Source: Micromonospora sp. NBC_01740 (GTDB lineage Bacteria > Actinomycetota > Actinomycetes > Mycobacteriales > Micromonosporaceae). From it: a stretch of DNA of 64,000 nt. Every line of letters begins with the position of its first letter. The first letter of the stretch is position 1. Shown here one piece after another: positions 25,953-34,451 of the stretch. The notes beneath the pieces are model-generated. The model ran no database searches. It saw nothing but the letters and a program-made list of their open reading frames with translations, and was not told the DNA's origin. The stretch is from assembly GCF_035920365.1 (NCBI RefSeq), contig NZ_CP109150.1, positions 2,294,001-2,358,000 of the forward strand, written 5' to 3'. The translations under genes were made by a program, and so were the position numbers.

Positions 25953-27821
25953 TCAGGGGCGCAGCGCCAGGTACCCGCGTTCGGCCGCCTCCTGGATCAG
26001 CCACTGGTCCCGGTACCAGCCGGGGGCGGCGACCAGTTCGGCGTGCCGGCCGCGCTGGGCCACCCGCCCGGCGTCCAGCACCACGATCTCGTCCAGCTCG
26101 GCGAGCCCGCTGAGCCGGTGGCTGATCAACAGCACGGAGTGCCCGGCCGGGGTGGCCGCCAGCGCGGAGGCGAGCACCGCGTCGGCGGCGGCGGGATCGA
26201 GCCCCTCGGTCGGCTCGTCGAGCACCAGCACACCCGGCGCCGCGAGCAGCGCCCGGGCCAGCGCGAGCCGCTGCCGCTGGCCGCCGGAGAGCTGGCCGCC
26301 CTCCTCGCCGACCACGGTGTCCCAGCCGTCGGGCTGCTCGTGCACCCAGTCCAGCAGCCCGGCCGCCGCGGTCGCCGCCGCCAGCTCCTCCTCGCCGGCC
26401 GCGGGCCGCCCGAGCAGCAGGTTCTCCCGCACGGAGGCGTGGAAGACGTACGCCTCGGCGAGCAGTCCGCCGACCGCGCGGGGCAGTTCCTCGGCCCGGT
26501 ACGCCGACAGCCCGCGCCCGTCGAGGGTGACCCGGCCGTGTGCGGGGCGCACCGCGCCGGTGAGGACGGCGGCCAGGGTGCTCTTGCCGGCGCCGCTGGG
26601 CCCGACCACCGCGACCCGGCGACCGGGCGGCAGGTCCAGGCTGAACCCGTCCAGGGCGGGCGGGGCGCCCTCCCGGTACCGGACGGTGACCTCCTCGAAC
26701 CGGACGTCGTACGGCCCGGGGCCGACCTCCGCGCCGTCGGAGGTGGCCGGACCGGCCGGGGCGTCCAGCAGGGCGGCGACCCGGGTCAGGCCGGTCCGCA
26801 GCTGGGTCCACTGCCGGGCGGCCCCGACCAGCGCCAGCGCGATCTCGACGGCGGCGAGCGTGCCGACCGCCAGGACGCCGACCAGCACCCCGTCCACGTC
26901 GTCGGCGAGTGCGGCGAGCACCACCGCGCCGGCGGTCAGCCCGGCCACGAGCACCCCCGTCGCGTCGACGGCGAAGCCCGTGGCGGCGAGCCGCCGCTCC
27001 AACCGGGCCAGCCGGTGGGTCCGTGCCCCGGCCGCCTCCAGCGCGTGCCCGGTGGCGCCGAACGCGGCCAGGTCGGCGGCGCCGTGGGTGAGGTCGACCG
27101 CGTCGGTGGCGAGGGCGCCGCGCAGCGGCGCCAGCTCGGCGGCGGCGCGCCGGGTCAGCGCGGTGGCCAGGGCGGGCAGCGCCACCCCGGCGACCAGCAG
27201 CCCGACCGCGAGCACCCCGGCGGCGGCCGGCGACATCAGCGCCGCCCCGCCGACCGCGAGCACGCTGACCAGCGCCGCCGCCGAGGCCGGCACCAGCACC
27301 CGCAGCAGCAGGTCCTGGACGGCCTCCACGTCGGAGACGAGCCGGCTCAGCGCGTCGCCGGAGCGCTGCCGGGCCGTCGGGCGGGCGGCGAGGGTGCCGA
27401 AGACCCGGGCCCGGACGTCGGTGATCAGCCGCAGCACGGCGTCGTGCCCGGCGAGCCGTTCGGTGTAGCGGAGCACGCCCCGGCTGATCGCCAGCGCCCG
27501 GACCGCCACGATCGCCACGGTGAGGCGGTCCAGCGGGGGCTGGCCGGCGGCGCTCATCAGCAGCCAGGTCGCGGTGGCCATCAGGGCGAGGCCGGCGAAC
27601 TCGGTGGCGGCGGCGAGCAGTCCCGCGCCGAGCAGCCGGTTCAGGTACGGCCTGGCCAGCCGCAGCACGGCCCGCTCGGCGGAGCCGGCCCGCCCCGGCC
27701 CGGTCCGGGCGTCGGCAGCGTCCCCGGGGGCGTGGGTGCTCTGCGTGCCGGGTCGGGCGTCGGCGGCGGCACCGGGCGCGTGGGTGGGTCGGGCGTCGGC
27801 GGGAGGACGGTCGTCGGTCAT
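25953..27821 (-). CDS. cydC: thiol reductant ABC exporter subunit CydC
   Basis: This 622-residue half-transporter works with CydD to export glutathione- or cysteine-type thiols needed to assemble cytochrome bd. After a disordered ~45-residue N-terminus with THAPG repeats come six helices and an ATPase domain with Walker A GPSGAGKST, signature LSGGQRQR and Walker B VLVLDEPTEGLD. The ATG overlaps the cydD stop (ATGA). Gene order cydA-cydB-cydD-cydC is that of actinobacteria and Bacillus. Confidence 0.93.
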   Translation of the reverse strand: MTDDRPPADARPTHAPGAAADARPGTQSTHAPGDAADARTGPGRAGSAERAVLRLARPYLNRLLGAGLLAAATEFAGLALMATATWLLMSAAGQPPLDRLTVAIVAVRALAISRGVLRYTERLAGHDAVLRLITDVRARVFGTLAARPTARQRSGDALSRLVSDVEAVQDLLLRVLVPASAAALVSVLAVGGAALMSPAAAGVLAVGLLVAGVALPALATALTRRAAAELAPLRGALATDAVDLTHGAADLAAFGATGHALEAAGARTHRLARLERRLAATGFAVDATGVLVAGLTAGAVVLAALADDVDGVLVGVLAVGTLAAVEIALALVGAARQWTQLRTGLTRVAALLDAPAGPATSDGAEVGPGPYDVRFEEVTVRYREGAPPALDGFSLDLPPGRRVAVVGPSGAGKSTLAAVLTGAVRPAHGRVTLDGRGLSAYRAEELPRAVGGLLAEAYVFHASVRENLLLGRPAAGEEELAAATAAAGLLDWVHEQPDGWDTVVGEEGGQLSGGQRQRLALARALLAAPGVLVLDEPTEGLDPAAADAVLASALAATPAGHSVLLISHRLSGLAELDEIVVLDAGRVAQRGRHAELVAAPGWYRDQWLIQEAAERGYLALRP

Positions 27822-29494
27822 CGGGTGGCCTCCCCGGCCGCCGTGGGCGTCAGCTCGGTGACCCGGCCGTCCTCGATGCGCAGGATCCGGTCCGCGTCGG
27901 CGAGCAGCGCCGGCCGGTGCGCCACCAGCAGCGCCGTCCGCCCGGCCACCAGCCGGCGGGTGGCGTCGAGGACGACGGCCTCGGCGGCGGTGTCCAGCCG
28001 GGCGGTCGGCTCGTCGAGCAGCACCACGGGCGCGTCCCGCAGGAACGCGCGGGCCAGCGCGACCCGTTGCCGCTGCCCGCTGGACAGGCCGTGCCCGCGT
28101 TCGCCGAGGACGGTGGCGAGCCCGTCGGGCAGCCCGGCGACCACGTCGTCCAGGGCGGCGTCGTGGACCGCCGTGGCGAGCGCCGCGTCGGGGGTGTCCG
28201 GCGCGCCGAGCCGGATGTTGTCGGCCAGCGGGGCGGCGAAGAGGTGGGCCCGCTGGGGCACCCAGGCCACCTGGCGGCGCCAGCCGTCGGCATCGGCGTC
28301 GGCTAGGTCGACCCCGCCCACGGTGACCTGGCCGGCGGTCGGGGTGACGAAGCCGAGCAGCAGGCCGAGCAGCGTGCTCTTGCCGGCGCCGCTGGGGCCG
28401 ATCACGGCGACGCGCTCGCCCGGCCGGATGGTCAGCGTGACGTCGCGCAGGGCGGTGGTCCGCTCGTACGCCACGGTCACCGCCTCGAACCGGATCTCGC
28501 CGCGGCCGTCGGGGACGGCCGCGCCCGCGCCGCGCGCCGGCGCGGGGGCGGCGGCCGACAGGGTCAGCGCCTCGTCCAGCGCGGTGAGCCCCTCCATGCT
28601 GGCGTGGAACCGGGCGCCGGCGGCCCGCAGCGGGAGGTACGCCTCCGGGGTGAGCAGCAGCACCAGCAGCGCGGTCTGGAGGGTCAGCCCGCCGCCGAGC
28701 AGCCGCACGCCGACCGGCACGGCGACCAGCGCCACCGAGAGGGTGGCCACCAGCTCCAGCACCAGGGCGGACAGGAACGCGATCCGCAGCGTCTTCATGG
28801 TCGCGACCCGGTGGCCGTCGGCCATCCGGCGGACCACGTCGGTCTGCGCCCGGGCCCGGCCGAACGCGCGCAGGGTGGGCAGGCCGGCGACCATGTCGAG
28901 GAAGTGCCCGCCGAGCAGGGAGAGCCGCCGCCACTGCCGCTCGGTGGCGGCCTGCGCCTGCCAGCCGAGCAGCGCGCCGAAGATCGGGATCAGTGGCAGG
29001 GTGACCGCGATGATCAGCGCCGAGCTCCAGTCGGCGAGGAAGATCCGGGCCAGTACGGCGACCGGCACGGTGACGCTGAGCACCAGCTGCGGCAGGTAGC
29101 CGGTGAAGTACGCGTCGAGCGCGTCCAGCCCGCGCCCGGTCAGCGTGGCGAGCTGCCCGGCGCGCTGTCCCGCGACCCAGCCGGGGCCGTGCCGCCCGAC
29201 CGCCCCGAGCAGGTCGGCCCGCAGCGTCGCCTTGACCGTCGCCGCGACCCGCGCCGACACCGTGCCCTGCGCCCAGAGCAGCAGTGAGCGGGCGGCCACC
29301 GCGGTGGCGAAGCCGGCCAGCGCGGGCCGGTCGAGCCGCCCTTCGAACGCGGTCGCCAGCAGCGCGGCCAGCGCCGTGGCCTGCGCGACGACCAGCCCCG
29401 CGGCCAGCACGCCGAGCAGCGCGAGCACGGCGAGGTCGCGCCGGGCCCCCGGGACCCGGCGCAGCAGACGCGGGTCGAAGGGACGGCGGTTCAC
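27818..29494 (-). CDS. cydD: thiol reductant ABC exporter subunit CydD
   Basis: The 558-residue CydD half-transporter has about six transmembrane helices (residues 20-300) and an ATPase domain with Walker A GPSGAGKST, LSSGQRQR and VVLLDEPTARLD. The GTG start at 29494 overlaps the cydB stop (GTGA), which fixes the start. The signature has Ser in place of the first Gly, as often seen. Heterodimer with CydC. Confidence 0.93.
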   Translation of the reverse strand: MNRRPFDPRLLRRVPGARRDLAVLALLGVLAAGLVVAQATALAALLATAFEGRLDRPALAGFATAVAARSLLLWAQGTVSARVAATVKATLRADLLGAVGRHGPGWVAGQRAGQLATLTGRGLDALDAYFTGYLPQLVLSVTVPVAVLARIFLADWSSALIIAVTLPLIPIFGALLGWQAQAATERQWRRLSLLGGHFLDMVAGLPTLRAFGRARAQTDVVRRMADGHRVATMKTLRIAFLSALVLELVATLSVALVAVPVGVRLLGGGLTLQTALLVLLLTPEAYLPLRAAGARFHASMEGLTALDEALTLSAAAPAPARGAGAAVPDGRGEIRFEAVTVAYERTTALRDVTLTIRPGERVAVIGPSGAGKSTLLGLLLGFVTPTAGQVTVGGVDLADADADGWRRQVAWVPQRAHLFAAPLADNIRLGAPDTPDAALATAVHDAALDDVVAGLPDGLATVLGERGHGLSSGQRQRVALARAFLRDAPVVLLDEPTARLDTAAEAVVLDATRRLVAGRTALLVAHRPALLADADRILRIEDGRVTELTPTAAGEATR

Positions 29495-30498
29495 CAGTAC
29501 ACCGGTGCCCTGCCGTCGGTCCGTCCCCGGAACACCCACCAGCACATCGCCTGAAAGCCTAGTAGGGCCGGCAGGAGCGGCAGCGTCAGCCAGCTCAGCA
29601 GCCGCAGCGTGGGGGTGCTCGCCGCCGCGTCGGCCACGGTCAGCGACGCGCCCGGGTCGACCGTGGAGACGAGCGCGTAGGGCCAGATGGTCGCACCGGC
29701 CAGCGCCACCGGCAGCGCCAGGGACGCGCATGTGGCGGCGAAGGCCAGCCCCGGCCGCCGCCGCGCGAGCGCCGCCCGGGCCGTCAGCAGCGCCGCGACC
29801 AGCAACGACAGCAGCAGTACGCCCACCACCGGCTGCCGTGCGGCGGCGCGTACGTCGGCGGAGAGCAGGCCGAGGACGGTGGCCGCGCCGACTGTGGTGA
29901 GCGCGACCGGGACGAGCCGGCCGGCCAGTCGCCCGACCGGCGCGGCGTCGGCGGCGGGCAGCCGGAGCGTGAGGAAGGTCGCACCGTGCAGCGCGACCAG
30001 CGCGACGACGGCGAGCCCGGCGGCGGCCACGAACGGGGTGAAGAGGTGGGTCACCCCGGCGACGTGGCCGTCGGCGTGCAGCGGTACGCCCTGGAGCAGC
30101 CCGGCCAGCACGGCACCCCAGCCGAGCGCGGCGAGCACGCTGCCGACGACCACGATCCGGTCCCACCAGGCGCGGGCCCGCTGCCCGTCGGGGCGGCTGC
30201 GCAGCTGCACGCCGGCGGTCACCAGGATGACCCCGGTCAACGCGGCGAGCACCGCCGGGTAGAAGCCGGAGAGCAGTTCCCCCTCCAACACGGGGAAGGC
30301 GCCGAACAGGATGCCGACGGCGGCCACCAGCCAGACCTCGTTGCCGAGGAAGAACGGGCCGACCGCGTTGAGCGCGGCGCGGCGGCGGGCAGGGTCGGTG
30401 CCCCGGGCGAGCAGCAGGCCGACGCCGTAGTCGTAGCCGCCGAGCACCAGGTAGACGGCGAAGAAGAGCCCGAGCAGGGCGTACCAGGCGAGTTCCAC
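29491..30498 (-). CDS. cydB: cytochrome bd oxidase subunit II
   Basis: This 335-residue membrane subunit starts MELAWYALLGLFFAVYLVLGGYDYGVG, the CydB signature, with GPFFLGNEVWLVAA following. About eight to nine helices are visible. With CydA it forms the high-affinity quinol oxidase used at low oxygen or under respiratory stress. It lies 10 bases after cydA and overlaps cydD by four, so the operon is tightly coupled. Confidence 0.94.
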   Translation of the reverse strand: MELAWYALLGLFFAVYLVLGGYDYGVGLLLARGTDPARRRAALNAVGPFFLGNEVWLVAAVGILFGAFPVLEGELLSGFYPAVLAALTGVILVTAGVQLRSRPDGQRARAWWDRIVVVGSVLAALGWGAVLAGLLQGVPLHADGHVAGVTHLFTPFVAAAGLAVVALVALHGATFLTLRLPAADAAPVGRLAGRLVPVALTTVGAATVLGLLSADVRAAARQPVVGVLLLSLLVAALLTARAALARRRPGLAFAATCASLALPVALAGATIWPYALVSTVDPGASLTVADAAASTPTLRLLSWLTLPLLPALLGFQAMCWWVFRGRTDGRAPVYW

Positions 30499-30508
30499 GG
30501 TCGTCTCC

Positions 30509-31759
30509 TCAGGCGAAGGCGGGCTCGGGGTGGGGGTCGGCCGGCGGCTGGTCCGGTTGCCGGCCCAGGGCCGGGTCGTGCGCGCCCCGGGCGGCGTGCC
30601 GGGCCAGCAGCACCCAGTTCGTGACGGCGAGCGCGCCGAGCAGCAGGCTGAAGCCGATCAGCGAGGTGAGCATCAGCCAGGGGCTGACCGGCGACACCGC
30701 CTGGTCCACGGGCAGGAGCCCGTACGCGGCCCAGGGCTGGCGGCCGACCTCGCGGGCGATCCAGCCGAGGATCATCGCGACGAACGGCAGCGGCAGGGCG
30801 AACTGGAGGATCCACAGCGGGACGCGCAGCCGGATCACCCAGTCCCGCCAGAGCAGCGGGAGCATCAGCCAGAGCAGGCCGAGGGTGAAACCGATCAGGA
30901 TCATGAAACCGAGGCCGACGTCGGCGAGGGCCGGCGGGGTGTAGTCGCCGGGGCCGAACCGGGCGGTCCAGTCGGCGATCAGCGGCGCGGCGGCGGCGTC
31001 GTCGCCGAACTTGGTGGGCTGCACGTCGCTGATCGCGAAGAACTGGGCGAAGCCGAAGCCCTGCACGAAGAAGATCGCCACCGCCGAGGTGATCAGGCCG
31101 ATGCGTAGCCCCTTGCGGTGCAGGGCGAAGTCGTCGGTGCGCCGGACCAGGTGCCACGCGCTGACCGCCGCCATCAGCATTCCGCCGACGAGCAGCGCCG
31201 CCGTGACGACGTGCCCGAAGGCCACGCGGAAGGTGGGGTTGTCCAGCAGCGCGGAGAAGTCGGTGAGGTGCGCGACCCCGTCGCGTACCTCGTAGCCGAC
31301 CGGGTTCTGCAACCAGGAGTTCGCCACCATGATCCAGAACGCCGAGGCGTACGCGGTGATCGCGACGCCCCAGAGCAGGGCGAGGTGGACGCCCCGACGC
31401 AGCCGGTGCCAGCCGAAGATCCACATGCCGAGGAACGTCGACTCCAGGAAGAACGCGACAAGCGTCTCGATGGCCAGCGGCGCGCCGAAGACGTTGCCGA
31501 CGTAGCGCGACAGTCCGCTCCAGTTCAGCCCGAACTGGAACTCCATCACGATGCCGGTGGCGATGCCGAGCACGTAGTTGATCACGTAGAGCTGGCCCCA
31601 GAAGCGGGTCAGCCGTTCGTAGACCGGCTTGTTGGTGATCACCCAGGCGGTCTGGAGACCGACCAGCAGGGTCACGAGGCCGAGGGTCACCGCCACGAAG
31701 AGGAAGTGGATCGAGGTGGTGGTCGCGAACTGCAGGCGGGCGAGGAGCAGGGTGTCCAT
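30509..31759 (-). CDS. cydA: cytochrome bd oxidase subunit I
   Basis: The 416-residue subunit carries the haems. LARLQFATTTSIHFLFV holds the haem ligand His near the N-terminus, GIVMEFQFGLNW and the Q-loop region WTARFGPGDYTPP are typical. The Q-loop is short, as in actinobacteria. I chose the ATG at 31759 (MDTLLLARL) with GGAGAG upstream; a start nine codons earlier is possible. A cluster of CTAC/GTAG inverted repeats overlaps the upstream promoter and links the operon to the BlaI-type repressor encoded beyond. Confidence 0.94.
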   Translation of the reverse strand: MDTLLLARLQFATTTSIHFLFVAVTLGLVTLLVGLQTAWVITNKPVYERLTRFWGQLYVINYVLGIATGIVMEFQFGLNWSGLSRYVGNVFGAPLAIETLVAFFLESTFLGMWIFGWHRLRRGVHLALLWGVAITAYASAFWIMVANSWLQNPVGYEVRDGVAHLTDFSALLDNPTFRVAFGHVVTAALLVGGMLMAAVSAWHLVRRTDDFALHRKGLRIGLITSAVAIFFVQGFGFAQFFAISDVQPTKFGDDAAAAPLIADWTARFGPGDYTPPALADVGLGFMILIGFTLGLLWLMLPLLWRDWVIRLRVPLWILQFALPLPFVAMILGWIAREVGRQPWAAYGLLPVDQAVSPVSPWLMLTSLIGFSLLLGALAVTNWVLLARHAARGAHDPALGRQPDQPPADPHPEPAFA

Positions 31760-31791
31760 GGCCGGCTCTCCGTACGGTTGGCTCACTTGTC

Positions 31792-31869
31792 GTAGCGAGC
31801 CTACACGTAGATTCCCTACGCATAACTACTATGGCCCGTCGTAGACGATGCTACGACGTTTTGTAGTAG
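31792..31869. promoter_or_regulatory. cluster of CTAC/GTAG inverted repeats before cydA
   Basis: GTAG-N5-CTAC occurs at 31792-31804 and 31807-31819, GTCGTAG-N6-CTACGAC at 31838-31857, and CTACGAC-N5-GTAGTAG at 31851-31869. On the minus strand a candidate promoter TTATGC (31825-31820), 16 bp, TAGGCT (31803-31798) lies under the first two. The fourth repeat has the same layout as the one before blaI, so BlaI is the likely repressor. Confidence 0.65.
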
Positions 31870-32029
31870 CCGTGGGGGAGGGTGGGGGCGCCGGGCGGTT
31901 CGCGTACGCGGGCGGTCCGGTCCCAGCATGTCCGGCGGCGATCCACGCGGCGGTAACTCCACCGGGCGCGGGAGCACGCCGGCGGTCCCCGAGTGCCGGC
32001 GGGCGGCACGGGGGCGGGCCGGCGCCCGG

Positions 32030-32935
32030 TCAGCTCAGGAAGAGGGAGACCGGCAGGGCGGCCACGTTGGTCGCCACGGTCAGCGCGGCGGCCCCGAGCA
32101 GCCGGGGCGGCCGGTCGGCGACCAGGAGCCGCTGCACCCGGACGTCGAGGTCCCGGTCGCCCAGGCCGAGCGTGCCGGCCGGAGTCACCCGGTTGCCGGC
32201 CGCGGCGAACCGGCGCAGCGCACCGGCCAGCGGGGCGTCGGCGTGCGCCTCCCGGGCCTTGTCGTCGGCCCGCATCTCGACCAGCAGGGCGACCCGGTCG
32301 TGCGCCTCGCGGACCCAGGCGAACCAGGGCAGCGCCCGGCTGAGCGCGGTGAACGGCAGCAGCACCAGGTCGTGCCGTTCCTGGGCGTGCGCCCGCTCGT
32401 GGGCGAGCACGGCCGCCAACTCGGCGCTGTCCAGCAGGTCGAGCGTGCCCGCGCTGACCACCACCCGGGGCTTCATCCCGGGCAGGCAGTACGCCGCCGC
32501 GCTCGGATGGTCCAGCACCAGCGCCCCGGGCACCGTCGGGTCCCGGCGGGCGACCAGGGCGAGCAGGTCCCGGTGCCGGCGCTGGGCGCGTACGGTGCCG
32601 TGGATGCTGCGGACGGTCGTCGTCAGCAGCACCGCGCCGATGCCGAAGCCCACCCCGACGGCGGCCAGGTGCGGCGCGCCCAGCCCGACGGGCAGGGTGC
32701 CGTGGGCGAGGTCGGTGGCGAGGGCGACCAGCGCGCTGCCGGTCGGGCGGTCGTAGGCGGACAGGCCCAGCGCCATCGGCACACCCATGGCGGAGAGCCC
32801 GAGGGCCAGCCCGACCGCCTGCCAGCAGACGATCGCGACCCGGGGACTGCGCCACGTCCAGGTGGAGCGGGACAGCACCTGCGCGGTCAGCCAGCAGGCC
32901 AGCATCGACGCGGCGAAGTGCAGGGCGTACGCCAC
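32030..32935 (-). CDS. BlaR-like M56 family membrane metallopeptidase
   Basis: The protein (301 residues) has hydrophobic helices near residues 5-20, 30-60, 90-105 and 285-300 and a zinc-protease motif HERAH (~177) with flanking LAAVLAHERAHAQERHD. This is the M56/BlaR1 protease unit, but there is no penicillin-binding sensor domain. It follows blaI by 10 bases. Such proteases inactivate their partner BlaI repressor when a membrane or cell-wall signal is perceived. The signal is unknown here. Confidence 0.87.
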   Translation of the reverse strand: MAYALHFAASMLACWLTAQVLSRSTWTWRSPRVAIVCWQAVGLALGLSAMGVPMALGLSAYDRPTGSALVALATDLAHGTLPVGLGAPHLAAVGVGFGIGAVLLTTTVRSIHGTVRAQRRHRDLLALVARRDPTVPGALVLDHPSAAAYCLPGMKPRVVVSAGTLDLLDSAELAAVLAHERAHAQERHDLVLLPFTALSRALPWFAWVREAHDRVALLVEMRADDKAREAHADAPLAGALRRFAAAGNRVTPAGTLGLGDRDLDVRVQRLLVADRPPRLLGAAALTVATNVAALPVSLFLS

Positions 32936-32945
32936 GACCGCCGCC

Positions 32946-33404
32946 CTACCTGTCCGCTGCCCTGTCGGCCCGGGGCGGTTGGCCGTCGACCGACGGCGCC
33001 TCGACCCGGTCGGTCAGCGCGTCCCCACCGTGCCCGGCCCCTTCGGCCTCGGCCCCGAGGGCGGCGCGCAGCACCTCGGCCTCGGTGCCGGTCACCGAGC
33101 GGGCGAAGCGCACCAGCGCGGCGTCCCGGCTGCCGCCGAGGTCGAGGGCGTCGAGCATGAGCTGGGCGATGTACGCCTCGCGGCTGGCGGCGGCCCGGTA
33201 TCGCCAGGCCCGCCCCTCCCGCTCGCGCTGCACCATGTCCTTGCCGGCGAGCCGGTCGAGCACGGTCATCACCGTCGTGTACGCCAGCTCGCGGCCGTCC
33301 AGCGCGTCGGCGACCTCGCGCACGGTGATCCCGTCCGACGTGCCCGGGACCGAGTCCCACAAGACGTCCATCACCGCACGTTCGAGATCACCAAGCCGAG
33401 TCAC
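32946..33404 (-). CDS. BlaI/MecI/CopY family repressor
   Basis: This 152-residue winged-helix repressor shows MTRLGDLERAVMDVLWDS, TVREVADALDGRELAYTTVMTVLDRL and the wing REREGRAWRYRA. TAGGAT at 33411-33416 (minus strand) ends six bases before the GTG, so the mRNA is probably leaderless. CTAC-N5-GTAGTAG overlaps that -10, indicating autorepression. The C-terminal ~30 residues are a longer, charged tail than usual. The same repeat type lies in front of cydA. Confidence 0.92.
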   Translation of the reverse strand: MTRLGDLERAVMDVLWDSVPGTSDGITVREVADALDGRELAYTTVMTVLDRLAGKDMVQREREGRAWRYRAAASREAYIAQLMLDALDLGGSRDAALVRFARSVTGTEAEVLRAALGAEAEGAGHGGDALTDRVEAPSVDGQPPRADRAADR

Positions 33405-33413
33405 GCCGCAATC

Positions 33414-33429
33414 CTACCCCCCGTAGTAG
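33414..33429. promoter_or_regulatory. BlaI-type operator and -10 before blaI
   Basis: CTAC, five C residues, GTAGTAG spans 33414-33429 and overlaps the TAGGAT -10 hexamer read on the minus strand (33416-33411). It matches the CTACGAC-N5-GTAGTAG site at 31851-31869. Confidence 0.65.
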
Positions 33430-33539
33430 ACCCGCCCCGCCCCGCACACCCGACCACCCCACCAAGGCAGCACCCCAGAGCCGACTCCTCCCGAGGCAGC
33501 ACACCTGAGCCGAGCTCTCCCACGAACCTGTCCACGAAC

Positions 33540-33613
33540 GGTTTTCCGGGGAGCCCCGCCCGCGCAGGGATCAAGCCTGACCGCCCGGAGCGGGCGGGGC
33601 TCCCCGGAAAACC
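33540..33613 (-). repeat. 74-nt hairpin with conserved loop, copy B
   Basis: Two perfectly complementary 24-nt arms (33540-33563 and 33590-33613) enclose a 26-nt loop (33564-33589). Read on the minus strand, the loop holds GGGCGGTCAGGCTTGATCCC, the same as copy A at 8525-8598, while the stem shares no sequence with copy A. It lies 13 bases beyond the stop of the minus-strand dehydrogenase gene, in the same relation to its upstream gene as copy A. Confidence 0.85.
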
Positions 33614-33626
33614 CAGGACAGAACAG

Positions 33627-34451
33627 TCACACCCCCTTGGGGTGCCAGACCGTCTTCGTCTCCAGCAGCGTGGTCATCCGGGTGATGCCGGGGTCGGCGG
33701 ACCAGTCGTGGTCGGCCGGGGCCGGCCGGAGCACCCGTTTGAGGTTCTGCGCCGCCTTGACCTCCAGTTCCGTCGCCAGCTCGGCGTCGGCCACCCCGGT
33801 CAGGTCGATGGCGTTGACGTCCATGTGGGCGGCCAGCGCCGGCACGGTCTCGGCGATCCGGCCGGTGAGCAGGTTCACCACCCCGCCGGGCAGGTCGGAG
33901 GTGGCGAGCACCTCCGCCAGGGTCACGGCCGCCAGGGGCTGCGTCGGCGAGGTCGCCACCACCACCGTGTTGCCGGTGACGATCGCCGGGGCGATCACGC
34001 TGACCAGGCCGAGCAGCGCCGGGGACTCCGGGGCCACCACGGCCACGACGCCGGTCGGCTCGGGCGCCGACAGGTTGAAGTACGGCCCGGCGACCGGGTT
34101 GGCGCCGCCGTAGACCTGGGGGAGCTTGTCGGACCAGCCGGCGTACCAGACCCAGCGGTCCACGGCCGCGTCGACCTCGTCGCCGGGCACGCCGAGGGCG
34201 ACGAACTGCTCGCGCCGGCCCTCCAGCATCTCGGCGACCCGGTAGAGGATCTGACCCCGGTTGTACGCCGTCGCCCCGGCCCAGCCCTTCACGGCGGCGC
34301 GGGCGGCGACCACGGCGTCCCGCGCGTCCTTGCGGGAGGCGAGGGAAACGTTGGCGTCCTGCACGAGATACGACCGTCCCGACTCGCTGCGCGGGAACTT
34401 CCCGCCGATGAAGAGCTTGTACGTCTTGCGTACCGCGACCCGCTCAGACAT
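33627..34451 (-). CDS. aldehyde dehydrogenase-like protein without catalytic cysteine
   Basis: At 274 residues this is about half the usual ALDH length. It keeps the NAD-binding half (LFIGGKFPRSESGRSY, YNRGQILYRVAEML, TGVVAVVAPESPALLGL, LPGGVVNLLTG) but ends before the catalytic Cys, and its NPE-type substrate region is absent. It overlaps the end of a full ALDH gene by 8 bases. The pair, one active and one catalytically dead, recalls the two-domain ALDH16 family split into two genes. It may be a structural partner; a decayed duplicate is less likely given intact coding character. Confidence 0.8.
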   Translation of the reverse strand: MSERVAVRKTYKLFIGGKFPRSESGRSYLVQDANVSLASRKDARDAVVAARAAVKGWAGATAYNRGQILYRVAEMLEGRREQFVALGVPGDEVDAAVDRWVWYAGWSDKLPQVYGGANPVAGPYFNLSAPEPTGVVAVVAPESPALLGLVSVIAPAIVTGNTVVVATSPTQPLAAVTLAEVLATSDLPGGVVNLLTGRIAETVPALAAHMDVNAIDLTGVADAELATELEVKAAQNLKRVLRPAPADHDWSADPGITRMTTLLETKTVWHPKGV

